This document shows positions 9,825 to 28,656 of a stretch of 64,000 nucleotides of DNA, in pieces. A program made the position numbers and the translations under genes. How positions within the stretch are numbered: the stretch's first letter is position 1; each line of letters starts with the position of its first letter. The notes below the pieces were generated by a model. The model saw only the letters and a list, made by a program, of their open reading frames with translations. It was not told the DNA's origin and made no database searches. The DNA comes from Diprion similis (taxonomy: Eukaryota; Arthropoda; Insecta; Hymenoptera; Diprionidae): the NCBI RefSeq assembly GCF_021155765.1, contig NC_060112.1, positions 11,594,001 through 11,658,000 on the forward strand, written 5' to 3'.

Positions 9825-12434
9825 CCATGAAGCAAACTTCAGAGTTCTTCGAGTTAATATTGCATCTCATTATGTAACGCATTATATCGAGATAAATAAA
9901 ATTAACATTATTTCCACAGTCATTTTTCAATTGGAATACCCGAGTAATGTTCGACTATTTTATTGCGCGAGGATTCCAGACTATATACATACGTATACTA
10001 ATTTTCGAGAATTTTTTTCTTTTTTTCAAACACAGTATTTCAAACTACTTTGCAGAATTTGAATTTAGTCAGTAATTTGTTTATTTTTACAACAATGTGA
10101 TATGTTTTACCCTTTTGTTTTATTTCCAAATATCACAGAAGTTAGTACTGAAAGATGGGATCCCAATTATCTGAAATAATACTGTAAAAAAGATAAATAA
10201 AAATTTTCTCCGTACTAATATAAATTATTCAAATATATTTTTAAACAAACTTATCAGTGACACAGTATGTACAAGAAAAATTCTGATACTCACGCAAACA
10301 TAACGCGCACACACACACACACGCATTCGTATATATGCCAACTTCTCTGGATATGAGACTACACATAATAGCCCGGCGTCTAAAGTATCCGCATAATTTG
10401 ATGCACAGATTACAAATATGTACAATTATGCATGTATACATACACCCACGACTTTCGATGAAAAAGTAAGGGGCACCTATTCCGTAGCTTCTGTTTTGAA
10501 TTACGACGAGTAGGGATGATACTCACTATCCAAAGACTCAGGATAGCACTCTACACGAATTACATCATTTGTCTTGTATGCATATAATAATATACGTGTT
10601 GAGACTTCTAAGGGTAGAAAAAAAACATTTACAAAAAAAAATTAATTATTCACGCTATAACAGTGTCTTTTGGACCCTCGAAGTCTGTTCACTTCACACA
10701 TCTTTTCGAGTTTTTTTGTCATATTCAAAAGAACATCGCAACAATCACTTGCCTGTACGAAGATTAGAAACTTATTAACGGATTCACGTGAGTATCCGCG
10801 ATAGCTGTTTGGCAACTGACAATGAGAAAAATCTGTGTCTAATATGTGAACAAGATCGAAACATTGATTTCTCTCGAAATACGAGGAATTAATTGTATGT
10901 AACGTGTGCATGTAGAAAATTCATCAACTTTTTCACGCCCAGTTGCAGAATCGCAAACTGTTTCTAATCCCACTAGCAATTAATGCGATACAAATATGAA
11001 ATACATTTCGGCCAGCTTGATCCCTTTTCTGACACTAATTGCCTGTTACGAATCAAAAAAGGGAAGAGTAGTGGATACCAGAACGAAATAAGAAAATGTG
11101 CCTTCAATACAAAACTATAGGTCCATTATCCGTCAGACCTCGACATGTGTGTTCGTAAATCACATAAACATAAAGTTACATATTATTTTACGAATAAATA
11201 AATGCGGGTCAAAGAAAATGTGAACGCGATCAATAAAGAGGACTCTAGGATATTACCAATTATGTGGCACAATGTTGTTAGCAAATGTGATGTTGCTGTA
11301 CCGTACAAGGCGTACATTTTTCAACCTAAATTAATCAAAATTATTAAATTCACGGTCAAAGAGCAATGTATTAAGGAAGTGAAAGTGATTGATATGATTT
11401 CTCATAGATGCAATATAGTTTGATACAGTAAAATCTGTTATTGCGTTTTTCCGAAAAATATTCTAGTTCTGTTTCCCAAACAAAGATATTCAAACATTCG
11501 GTCATATTATTGTTAGAATTTGTCTAATTTTATTTTCATAACACGAAAGTCAAGTAACGGTACGACAGATCAGTCCAAAAAACAATTTGATAAATTTACC
11601 TCAATACCTTATAACCTATTTTAGTACGAAAATTTATGTATTTTGTATGACCAGATTTAAAGTTTTGATCACAATAAACGTATGAGCATTAATAATGCTT
11701 TGAAGATAAGATAAGAGTAGTCACGAATAAATTAAAGCAATTTCTATTAGATTTTGTAAATGCAGTGTCAGTGAAACATTCGTTGTATACAACGATTACA
11801 AAAAAAAAAAAAAAAACTAAGCGACACACACGGTTGCCCAGGACTTTGCACCCCTTGATTACTAGACATTTTTTACTGTAAAATAAATAAGCGAAAGTCG
11901 AGTTCAGCTTAAATGAGATGTAACCACCTCGGGAAGTAACAAAGATAACCTTAAGCATTCCGAATCCCAATTTACAGTGCTTTGGTGATAATTGAGATAT
12001 GAAAAAATGAAACTATGGATTACTACGAGCAGTCTGAACGCATGAATTTGAATGTGTATACTAAATCAAAAATTTAAAACGTACCTAAAGCGTTTGCTAA
12101 AGCTTTCTAATATAAACCTTTTAAATGTTTATCTCTTGTTCCACTTAAACAAGATAATAATCAGCAATTTGAAAAATTTGTATAAATTATAAACTGTCCT
12201 ACTGCGATTTCTTTGGTATCCAGTACTCTCCGATGGTTCGGTCAAGCATTTTGATGTAAGATCACCTCTGCGACTTAAATTCACTCACACCCATTAGATA
12301 ACCGACAGGAAAAGACAGGTGGAGTTCTGCAGTGCGTTTAGTTATACATATTGTTGTAATAGCAAATGCGCGACGCGTTTTCGTATATCGTCGTCATTAA
12401 AAATTCAATAGAACTACTGAGTTTCTTGATTTTG
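9825..12434. other. Convergent 3' regions of the DRC9-like gene and DNAJC3
   Basis: This AT-rich DNA lies between two tail-to-tail genes. It contains the 3' UTR and AATAAA (about 9895-9900) of the plus-strand gene, a short CA repeat (about 10308-10323) and an A-run (about 11799-11815). Part of the right side must be the DNAJC3 3' UTR. The ORFs here are short and lack recognisable domains or splice context. Confidence 0.5.
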
Positions 12435-14978
12435 CTAAGGGAAGTGGAACTTGAATTGGAAGGGTGAGCCGTGAGGGCGTGCGAAGTGGGAAAATTCGTG
12501 GAAAGGATTGAATCCTTGTTGTCGTCCAGATTCAGGATCCAGCGGATCCTCGCCCTGATCAAATTTAGCGCGTTTTTCAGGATCAGTCAATACTTCTTTA
12601 GCTGCAGCGATATCAATGAACTTTTTCTCTGCACGCTTCTTCTCTTCTCCTTCTTGGAAGTTGTCAGGGTGCCATTTTTGAGCCGCCTTTCTATACGCTT
12701 TGACGATTTCCTTTTTGGAGGCGGTTCTTGGAACTGAAAGGATTTTGTAGTAGTCTCTGGACTCTGATTGCTTTTGCAATCTCTGCGCTCTCTGAACACC
12801 ATCCTTAGCTCTTTGCAAATTTGGGTCTATTTCTAGCGCATCTTTGAAATCCCTGATCGCTGTTTGAAATAAATGAAAATATGTTTTACTTGCATTCAAT
12901 ACGAAAAAAAAAATCCAGAGTAGGAAATTTATTCATTGTAACATACCATCGTCATATTGTTCAGCAGCAATGTAGGCTTCTGCCCTGTCACAGAATAAGC
13001 CTGGGTCTCGTTGGATCTCGAGAGCATCGTGACAACTTTCTATAGCTTTAGCAGGATCATTGTTCCCAAGATGACACCGGCAGAGCAACTGCGCAGCTAG
13101 AAAACGCACATTTTGTACGTGCGGTTCATTTTTGAGAACACGCTTACTCCCTTCAATGCAAGTTTCATAATCCTTAGCCTCTTCAGATGTCTCTGCATCG
13201 TTTATAAACTTTGCAATCTTCTTCACTTTCTTGTAATGCGGAAAGCACTGTTTGTGTTCCGGATCCAACTTTAAGCACTCCCGAATCTCCCTAACACACG
13301 AAATTGATAAAAATTATTTATAAACAATCAAACGAGCGAACTTAGAAACAAATAAAGAAATGAACCATATTAATTTCAAGTATTGAAAAACTGCTGGTCA
13401 AGAAAGACACTCACTTGAGAGACTCATCGACTTGGCCCAGGCGATACAATAGTGAAGAGAGCTTGAAGTATCCTTGAGTATTGTCAGCCAGAAGTTTTGT
13501 TGTCGATCGTATATCAGAGACAGCGCTCATATAATCTCCTAATGCTGCGTGGCTCTCAGCTCTCAGTTCCCGAAGGTGCGATGCCCAAGGGCAAATTTCT
13601 ATTATTCGATTTATCAACTGAATAACTGCTGGATAATCACCACTTTGTGATAACGCTTCAGCCAGTTGAATGTCCTCCCTCACTGGAGATAATTTGTATA
13701 ACCCATTCAATGCATCTTCGTTCGACGGATCAAATGCCAGCTAAACAAACATAAAAATCAATTATTCAAATCTTTGCCATTCTATGTTATCTGTATTCAC
13801 AGAAATCGTAGAAATGAAACGATGAAAAACACTATTTTGAGGATACATATCTAATCTAATCTGATTGGTCGATTATGGTGAGGAAAGTGAAACAGATCGA
13901 TTCTATACTTTAATACCATATGTGTTCATGTTAGATGAAGTAATATGTATGTACACTGTGGTAGCCTGATCATTACAATATACATGTTTAAACTGAAGTA
14001 AGCGCAGAGCTTGACACCGTAATGTGGGATAAGAGCTACAAGAAGAATGGTTTCCAACAGAGTTACAAAGACTTATATCCAGTTTGCATTAGGTCTTTCG
14101 ATCCAAGAAAAACTTAGTAGGAATACGAAACATTCAAAATAAATTTAGTAAGAATTAGACGTTTAGACACAGAAAAAACACAGCTCATTACCCGAAAAAC
14201 TTTTATAGCTTCGGTTATGAGGAAATGGAGTTATTGCGATCCAGTAACACTTACCACATTATGAAAGTCGATTTCAGCTGCATCTAGTTCGGCCTGTTTC
14301 AATAAAACATTACCGCGCTGTAATCTAGCGGCATGAAAATCAGGCTTCAATTCCAAAACTTTGTCCAAATCAAATAAAGCGAACTTTGCTTTACCGAGGG
14401 CTAAGTACACCGTACCTCTTTTGTAATACGTAAGGTAGTTATTCGGATCACCCTCTGTGTAGATAATGAAAATTGAAGAGTTATCACTTATGTTTGTAAT
14501 ATGAGTGGTTGACTGAATCAACTGCGACGTACGACAAATAAATCAACAGTTTTTGGAAAAGTACAGAAACATGAGAAAGAGCTGCCAGTCTCGGAAGCGC
14601 TATAAATTGTAATTTGTAAAAACGAAAAACGAGAATTTTTACATAAACAAGAATAGAATCACTTGACCAAGGTCAAAGTTAAATCGCATAATTATTCATG
14701 TACAAGATTGACTTACCCACTGCGGCATGATAATGGGACAAGGCATCTTGCAGTTGACCTCTGGCTAAAAATTCCCTCCCTAGTTCTAAATGCCTGTCAA
14801 TTTCAGCCTGAGAAACGCTCAGAGCAGCTGTAAGAGTGAAACGTGTTCAGATTGTTTGAATGCTCAGCTGAGAGAGGTGTAGATAATGGGAAGAGAAATA
14901 GTCTCGTGAAAAAGGTTAGAGTAACTCACCATCTAAGGACAGTTCTAATACAACCAGTAGCAGCCAATATTGGAACAT
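12435..14978 (-). CDS. DNAJC3: DnaJ homologue subfamily C member 3 (P58IPK), ER co-chaperone
   Basis: Six minus-strand exons (14978-14930, 14827-14717, 14454-14255, 13740-13415, 13290-12947, 12859-12435) join in phase to 484 residues, close to the vertebrate length of about 504. Residues 1-16 (MFQYWLLLVVLELSLD) are a signal peptide. Tandem TPR repeats fill the middle, e.g. HLELGREFLARGQLQDALSH and YYKRGTVYLALGKAKFALFD. The C-terminal J domain begins DYYKILSVPRTASKKEIVKA and carries the diagnostic HPD tripeptide (KWHPDNFQ). A Gly/Phe-containing tail ends FKFHFP. The family acts in the ER lumen, holding unfolded clients with its TPRs and stimulating BiP ATPase through the J domain; it is a classic unfolded-protein-response target. 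A matching ER-stress element lies about 130 bp upstream of the ATG. Confidence 0.95.
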
Positions 14979-17900
14979 GACTGGAAGAATAGACGTTTGG
15001 AGAGGTTGTTGTCCGTTCGTTTATGCTTCAAACTTAACGACGGTGTACACAAACGTTGACTCGCCTCCCCGATATCGCCAAACTGACTAGCCGTACCGCC
15101 ATTGCGATCGTGGTCTATCCTCATTGGTCCAACTCATTGAACTTCATGATCGAGGAACACACGTGACTGCCTCCGCAAATTAGGCGGCGTGTCACGACGG
15201 CGACTCTATTTCACCCTTTTTCGTGAGCATACGCTACGCCTATGGGATCCGCGTAATCTCCTATAAATATTATATCTGAAATTTTAAATTCTTCAGTCAA
15301 CGAATTGGCTAGATTCAAAAATTATTCGACTTATCACGATCATGTAGAATAGCTTCAGAATTACAGCCGTGAAATAATAGTCGCATAGGCGTAAGACCCT
15401 CGATTACTTGAACATAGCAATAAGTGAAAATTCTTGTTCTCATCTTCTTTTGCAGAATGCAAAAAAATATCGTATAATAATCAGCTATTTAGATTGGATA
15501 TTACCCAATGGGTTTCATCAGTCAACGCCCCATGAAACATCTTGCACAATATTTTTATTGGCATTGCGATTGAATTCACCACGGAATATACTTTGCAACA
15601 AATTTGATAGACTTCAATATACTTTGTAATTTACTAGAAGATACGTAGGACAAAATATATAATTGAATAAATCATATCATATAAAAATTTTAGTACTCCA
15701 AAATTTGTAGGAGTTACGCCTAGTTTATTGGTAATACTGATTATATACATCGCAATATTTGAATTTAAAACCGAACAGCTCGTTTAATTGAGTTGCAAGT
15801 TTTCCAGCCTTTCAAATCTAGAATATTATAGTATCGTATGTCTTGTAAAGTTCGATGCCGTGAAAATATTTGGTCTTGAAAATCTTAAATAACTTGGAAA
15901 CTGAATTTGTGAAAACGAGTTCCAACAAATTATAGAAACTTACGAATAAATGACGAGGGAAACCGACCTCAAATGTCCACATTAAATATCCTGTGTTTTG
16001 TACCTAACATTTCTCTTCAAAAAAATATTCAATTTGAATAATGATTATTAGGGATAACATTGATACTGTAATTCAACACTAAAAACATATAATTCCCTGA
16101 AATGTAATTATTGTTATAAAGATCTACTTTATTGTGAAACTGACTGAAATAAATACACCTGAAGCTGCATCATTCTTGTTGCTTTTTTCTTTAATCTTTA
16201 TTGTATCATTTGCTTTTAGTTATTCTCCTGTCACTCCTCACATCGGTAATAACTCACATAATACTACAAACAAACAAATAACGTTTGATCCGATAATCAT
16301 TGAACGTATGCAGAACAATACATTCACATTAAATCAGATTGTTCCTTTGCAAATTTAATTAATCGTCGGCTTCCCGCACCCATTTATTAATTACCCTAAA
16401 CGGGATTGGTTGCTCGTGTAAAATGCAAAGGAAAACCACGAGTTTTTTTATGCTGTACTTCAGGTATTTCATACGTTTGAGACATAATGTACGTAATTTT
16501 TTTTCATTGTTTTCTATTTATTGATTGGAATACCTGCACAAGGTACAAGTGATTGGATTGATATTTTTTTTTTTTTTTGTTACTTTAATTTTTCTAGATT
16601 TCTTTTAATAATTCAACTAAGATAGCATATTAAACCTGTGATCACTAGTAAATCTCTGACCGAATGGTACATTCGCCAATGCGATATATCTATATCATTT
16701 TTCCTTTTACTATGAAAATTGTGTAATAACTATTTATTATTAGTAAAAATTGAAATAGATTGTGTATTACTTGGGCATGCACGTCGTCCGGTATGAAAAA
16801 TTCTGTAAGCAGATGACAAATCTTACTGCTACTTGTCACCTCGTTATTAAGCATCGAAAGAAGTATATGCATAACGGATCAATTTTTTCCCCTTCTATTG
16901 AAAAAACCAAAAATCATATGTACCGATTATACCCATTATCACGACTTTTTTAATGAAAATCTATGCTGATTTTTCAATCAGATTAAACGTTCTTACATTA
17001 GACATTTTTGCCATCCCGCCTTGTACAAATTTTTTTTTCCTTTTGTTCCTTTTGTTTTTCCTTTACTTTATCATAAATTAATGTGTTACATTATGAATGG
17101 TTTAATTTTATCTTTGCTTTTTACGTAACATTTAATGACAGTCGGCGGAGTTTCAACTATACTATGGGCGCTGACCAATACACGGATATTTGTTACAGCG
17201 CTACATGAACATGTTTGAAAAACTCTGTAGTCGGTTACTGGAATGCCATTAAACGGAACGTGTAAAAATGATAGGACAGAATGTAGTATGCAATGTTATG
17301 ACATGTTTATATTATATTATTATATATTATAAGTTTGTAATTATGTATTCTCTTAGAAATGATTGCAGTCACAGTCAACATCCTCCTTTCTATATATATA
17401 TGTTTGTGTGCATGTTTGCGATAATTAATATCCATAGCCCTTCTTTTCCTACAGCAACGCAGTTTTGCAACTATTGTAAGTGCAACCATGTTTTCTCTGA
17501 TTATAATCATTCGATTGTTTACATATATATACATATACGTGTGTGTATATATACTGTTTTGCAAGGCTGCTAGTCCGATAATCTCCAGAGGACTAAACAC
17601 AACGTAAAAAGGTGCGCTTCAGAAAATACAAGAGATAGAAAAGAACACACAAAGCAACGAATTACAAAACAAAAAGAGAAAATAAATACTAAGTAGATTA
17701 ATAAATAGGTCCGTTTAATTAATTATTATTTTTCTTCTATTTCATCACCTAAAATATGCTAAGAGAAATCTAAATCATAGTATCATACTTTGTCAATTTA
17801 TACAAACTTAATAACAAATTGATTGCAGCTGTTCAATTAAATGATTTTTTCGTTTCTGCTAGTCAACTCGTGCCATATGAACTCTCAATTTGAACTGTAT

Positions 17901-20626
17901 TTAGGGTCGGTGATTCTACATTACTCACGTTCGCATATACAGCAGAAATCTTTCATAGCAATCATAATTGATTTCTGTCACCACTGAATAGATTTAAATT
18001 TCTAGTGTGAAAAATGGTGAAAGGCTAAAATTTGAAAAATTAATTCAGTGAAGTATTACTGCCGTGTAAGTAAGACTGGTGTAAATACTGAAATGAAATT
18101 AATTTTGTTCTATAACTTTTGTATTTTCAAATTCTAAAGTCTAGACTGCAGGTAATTTGTAGTATATGAAGTTAAAATTTGTACTACGCAAAGAACCAGA
18201 CGTAACAGGTTCCTTTACTCAAATTTCGAACCCTAATTTCTCATCACTTCTGCGGCAGGGCCTTGAGCGAATAATTGATAATTGATTATTTACGCTTAGT
18301 AAAATTTGTTCATATCCGATACCATTGAAAGTTAACAATACGTGATTTTGTATAATTTATTTCCTTTTCAAACACTATTTGAAAGTCTACTTGAAATAAT
18401 CGTCATTCCTCCGAGAGGCATTCATTCTTCTGCACACATTGGTCCATGTCCATGGTCATACGCACGGCACTGCCATACTTCTCACGCACTCGATTGCACT
18501 ATCTATATAACATGTACGACAAGCTTACGAATCCTGTCAGTTGTCATGCGAATCGAATTTGTACTCTTCTTTTGTTTCTAGTTTTACGTGTCACACAGAT
18601 TTAATAGGTATTAAGAGTCTGACGGACGCAGAAGAGATATTTGAACAACGTTCTATAAAGCCCTACCAACATCGTTATCAATGATATTAACATATTATCA
18701 ACGCGCGTTTATTCACTATTTATACACTTTTTTCTGTTTAAGTAGAAACAATGCCCTAAAATAGTTTTAGGACCGCAAGAGCGTTCAGCCCTCCCCGATC
18801 GGACAACAGCCAAATTCATGTTGTTTATTATTTGTAACGACTCAATATTCTTTCCATAGCTCAAAACAGTGAGCTGGTATTCTCTGACATTCAATCATCA
18901 ATAAATTTAATTAATTCATTATTGGTATATTTCCTTAATCGTGCATTTATCAATTTGCGTAGAAATTGAATGTCCCCAAGATCGTTCAATATCACAGTCG
19001 TTCTTTTTTTCCTTAATCATTTTGTTATATTTTAACGTAATGTATTTATGCATATTAATTAATATGTTTATTTATATATATATATATTCATGTTTGTGTG
19101 TATATATATATAGCGTAGTATACTGATCGATAGTTATAAAATATTAGAATATGTATGCACGATGTTGCCTCATAGTCCATAGACCATACATTATCTTCCT
19201 TCAAATATCTGGGCCTTCCTATTGGCAAATGCGCAGCACTTGGTTTTTTTTTTTTAATTACCCCCTGTAACTGCAACCGTATTATTAAATATTTTTGAAA
19301 GTTCATTTCTTAATCCTTCCGCGCGTATTCTGACGTAGCCATTTTTCTTTTCTTTCATAATGACAAATTATCCACTCGTGTGTACAGCTAAGAACTTACA
19401 CAGGACGTCATTGTGACATTTAGAAATAGTGTTCCAAACATCTTAATTGCCACAGAGTCTCTGAACACATTGAAATTTCTTGTAATATAACTTATTTAAT
19501 GTAAAAATTACTAATATTACTATTTATAAACGGAAAAAATATTACTTAAATTCGTTTAATAATTGTTCATTATGTAAAAATTTGCACAATGGCACCACCG
19601 GGGATGATAATGATGATACCAGCGCCTTTAAATATTACAAAATTTATATACACGTATATCTACCTATATATTGTGGCATGAACACAACAAAAGATTAATT
19701 TCTAAAGATATTTCAAGACGTTATCCAGCTCCTTTAAATTCTTTCAAGTAACGATTTACTAATGGCTCTTAGAATAGCGCGTTGTCATTTAGTTTACACT
19801 GTTGCTACATGTGAGTCGTGTGTAGCGTTATAATTTTGTTTTATTTTCTGGGGACGGCAAAACAAAAAAATACCATTCGTCGTTTAATGATATAATAAAT
19901 TCAAAGAAAATTGTTATAGAAATTACTTAATTTTTAGCGATGGTATACGCGATTTGAAAAATGTGTCAAAATATTAGTTTATGCTTTATTATATTCAAGC
20001 AACGAAACTTGGAAATAGACATCGCGTGTCGTTCCATTTTACGATTTTAATAGCACATTTTTCAAACCACGCTCTGAATTTAATTTACTCTAAACCTTAA
20101 CGAGCCCCATAAGCCCTGACAGGAGTTCTAAAAATTTTCGCTAAGGTTGAACCTACATCGTTATTTGGAATAGTAATAACGATTCATTAATGATTATTTT
20201 CTACTTGTGTCTATCGACGATGTTTTTTTCACCGCAGAGAGATGTCTGTAAATAATTAAACTAAGGAGCAAATTTTAACTATCCATATTTTCTCATATTT
20301 TTTTCCAGCGATTAGGTAATTTTTAATGACTTCTCGAGGTATATTTAGTTTGTTCATATTTTTTTTATATCTCAGTATTTTTTTCTGCTTTTGTATCGTT
20401 TTTTTTTTCTTCTTTTTTCAAATATACATCTCGTAATTTAGCGGTGTTTCATCGTGTATATTGTATATGTGTATGTGTAAATGTCTGTATCCATGTATTG
20501 AGATTAGGGTTCGGAGTGAAGTGCACGGGAAGTGAGTAAGCGAGTGATTGTGTGTGTTCGTTACACGTAACCCAATTTTAGTGTTATATTTGTATTATTA
20601 AATTGTGGTGGATAATCGTCTTCCAT
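14979..20626. other. Intergenic DNA between DNAJC3 and DDX3, including the DDX3 3' UTR
   Basis: This is 5.6 kb of AT-rich sequence between two minus-strand genes. The left end is the DNAJC3 promoter, with a relatively GC-rich stretch from about 15000 to 15260. The right end must contain the DDX3 3' UTR, of unknown length; T-rich tracts between 20220 and 20440 fit this. Simple TA/TG tracts occur near 17521-17550 and 19071-19112. None of the ORFs (all about 100 codons or fewer) has a recognisable domain. Confidence 0.5.
15109..15127 (-). promoter_or_regulatory. ER stress response element (ERSE) of DNAJC3
   Basis: On the minus strand the sequence reads CCAAT, nine bases (gaggataga), then CCACG: an exact match to the ERSE consensus CCAAT-N9-CCACG, in the orientation of the gene. 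It lies about 130 bp upstream of the DNAJC3 ATG. NF-Y binds the CCAAT half and ATF6/XBP1 the CCACG half in known promoters. An additional ACGTG core (cacacgtgac) lies nearby at about 15158-15167. Confidence 0.75.
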
Positions 20627-26746
<6,120 letters not shown>

Positions 26747-26907
26747 ATTACTCCGTCTCGATACGTAGGTTTCGTGGCTCTCGCGTAGAAACTCGGCTCA
26801 ATCTATCTCAAAAAACAATTTTTCTCGCACAAAAGATACTCCAGCCAAGTTACACTGGCCGCCTGCCCTGACACAAAGGCCTGACTCCGCTTGACGTCGA
26901 CGCAAAA

Positions 26908-26937
26908 AAAAATGGCTGCGGCGATACTCAAAATGGC
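26908..26937. promoter_or_regulatory. Paired AAAATGGC boxes (YY1/Pho-like) upstream of DDX3
   Basis: Two AAAATGGC cores (aaaatggctg and aaaatggccg) occur about 22 bp apart on the plus strand, about 165-190 bp upstream of the DDX3 ATG. This core is the binding site of YY1/Pleiohomeotic and is common at housekeeping promoters. Function is inferred from sequence only. Confidence 0.35.
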
Positions 26938-27261
26938 CGACACAGCGCTTCCGCTTGCCAATATGACGCTAGGAATGAGGCTATTCACTTAACTCAACCG
27001 GGTTTCGCATGAATACTGACGCGATTTCGGCCGCGGGCGTCAGTCAATGCTCCCTTTCTTCCCGACGGTATTAAGCAACGGTATTTTCTTCCGGATACTT
27101 CTCGTTAGTTCCTAGTAGCTGGCAATAATCCATTCTGATTGGCCCGAACGCGCCGTTGCCCAGTAGCGCCACCTCGATTCTAGAACGCCGGTTCTACGAT
27201 ATCAATTTGTCCGAAAATATCATCTCTATGTCGAGAACAGGGTCCCGAGCATAGTTCTGAG

Positions 27262-27300
27262 CACTGAAATATAATATTATAATATTATTATATTTCAGTG
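27262..27300. repeat. Perfect 15-bp-arm hairpin
   Basis: cactgaaatataat and attatatttcagtg form inverted arms (15 bp perfect) around a 9-nt AT-rich centre, 39 nt in all. It lies alone between the DDX3 promoter and the RpL8 3' region. It could be the remnant of a tiny foldback element or a transcript hairpin. Confidence 0.7.
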
Positions 27301-28656
27301 TGCCGGATAGGCCGGATAGATGTATGTACTCGATTGTCGATTAGCAAATCTCGAAACGAGTTCGAAACTCGCGGCTCATTTCCAACACGGCCGAAATGTC
27401 TGCAGCACCACGATTTTTTATTATTTTGAACTAAAATTTAATTGAGGCATTCTTGAAGCAGTTTCTCATTTTGTGTTAGAAAATAAAAATATTCATTTTA
27501 TACTTTCGAGTTTACGAATTTTTTAAAAATATACCCCTTTTCCGAGTGACCAGGGTGACGAGACGCCTTATCACATTTTATAACAGTAATTTTCGATGGA
27601 AAGATTTTGAGATTCTCCCCAATGCTTTTACTGCGAAATATTCGAAAATATTTTCCAATATTTTTGAATACTGCATCAACAGTTAAACCTATTTCGCGAT
27701 ACATTTTCAGAGTTTACAAAGGTGAAGAACTAGAATATGTTGTTCACCAGTTAAATTAGAAAAAATATTTTGTGTGAGCAACCGAAATCTAGAATCAAGT
27801 ATTCACTAAAACCACAAAATATTTCACACTGAGATTCAAGCAATAGATGATGAAGTAACATTACTTGAGCTTTATTGAATAACAATGCAAAGTCATATTC
27901 ATAATCCTGAAATAGTAGATAACGATTAGATTGTCATTTCGGCATTGAAATATGTTTTTTTTATAATATTTCAAAGTTAATTTGTTTCTTGATATCCAGG
28001 ATCAGTTCACATCTTGCACCATGAGTTCCTGCATTAGTCATTGTTCAAAGACGCATGAACGAAAAAACTTGACTTTTAAATTAGATGCGATATTTTTTTC
28101 TCACAATTATTCCGTCTCTGAGTTTCGTTGATTTAAATCTTTGCTACAATGATTGTGATTCTTTTATTATTAAAAACTGGATGTTATTTAACCCCTTGCT
28201 TAATTTTTTTATAATCTTTATTACGTACACACCGCTAGCAATGCTACAACTCAACACTGAATACAACGAACCAGAATCAACGGATTTTCAAGAAATTTTT
28301 CTCACAATTTTGAACATAATTTTTGGATCGAGAGCATGTCCGTTCCTAGACCAATCGAGAATTCATTCTCAAATCTTTTTTCGATATTGCAGAACATGGG
28401 ATGTTATATCTACGTTCCCTTTTTTTCTCTATTGGACACATAAAAGTTATAGCCTTACTATCAGTTTACCTAATTGCTAGTAAGCGTCATTTTTACACGA
28501 CGATCGAGTTTGTTAATTCTTCTTAAACACGTTGGAAATTAAATGAGATTTTTCAAGTAGGGAAGAATTACGTAAATTATGTACGATTTTTATTTTTAGT
28601 TTTTTTTTTTTCATTTTATTGTATAATTTACACCTTGCAGGAAATTAGCGTTTAAT

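Larger units (their letters stand above)
26747..28656. other. DDX3 promoter region and RpL8 downstream region
   Basis: The left part (about 26750-27200) is GC-richer and must hold the DDX3 5' UTR and promoter. It contains two AAAATGGC boxes near 26908-26937 and CCGGAAG-like strings (reverse strand, near 27092), typical of TATA-less housekeeping promoters. The right part is AT-rich; tttatt at about 28615-28620 is AATAAA in the RpL8 direction and probably its polyadenylation signal. A strong hairpin at 27262-27300 is listed separately. No gene is supported between them. Confidence 0.5.
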
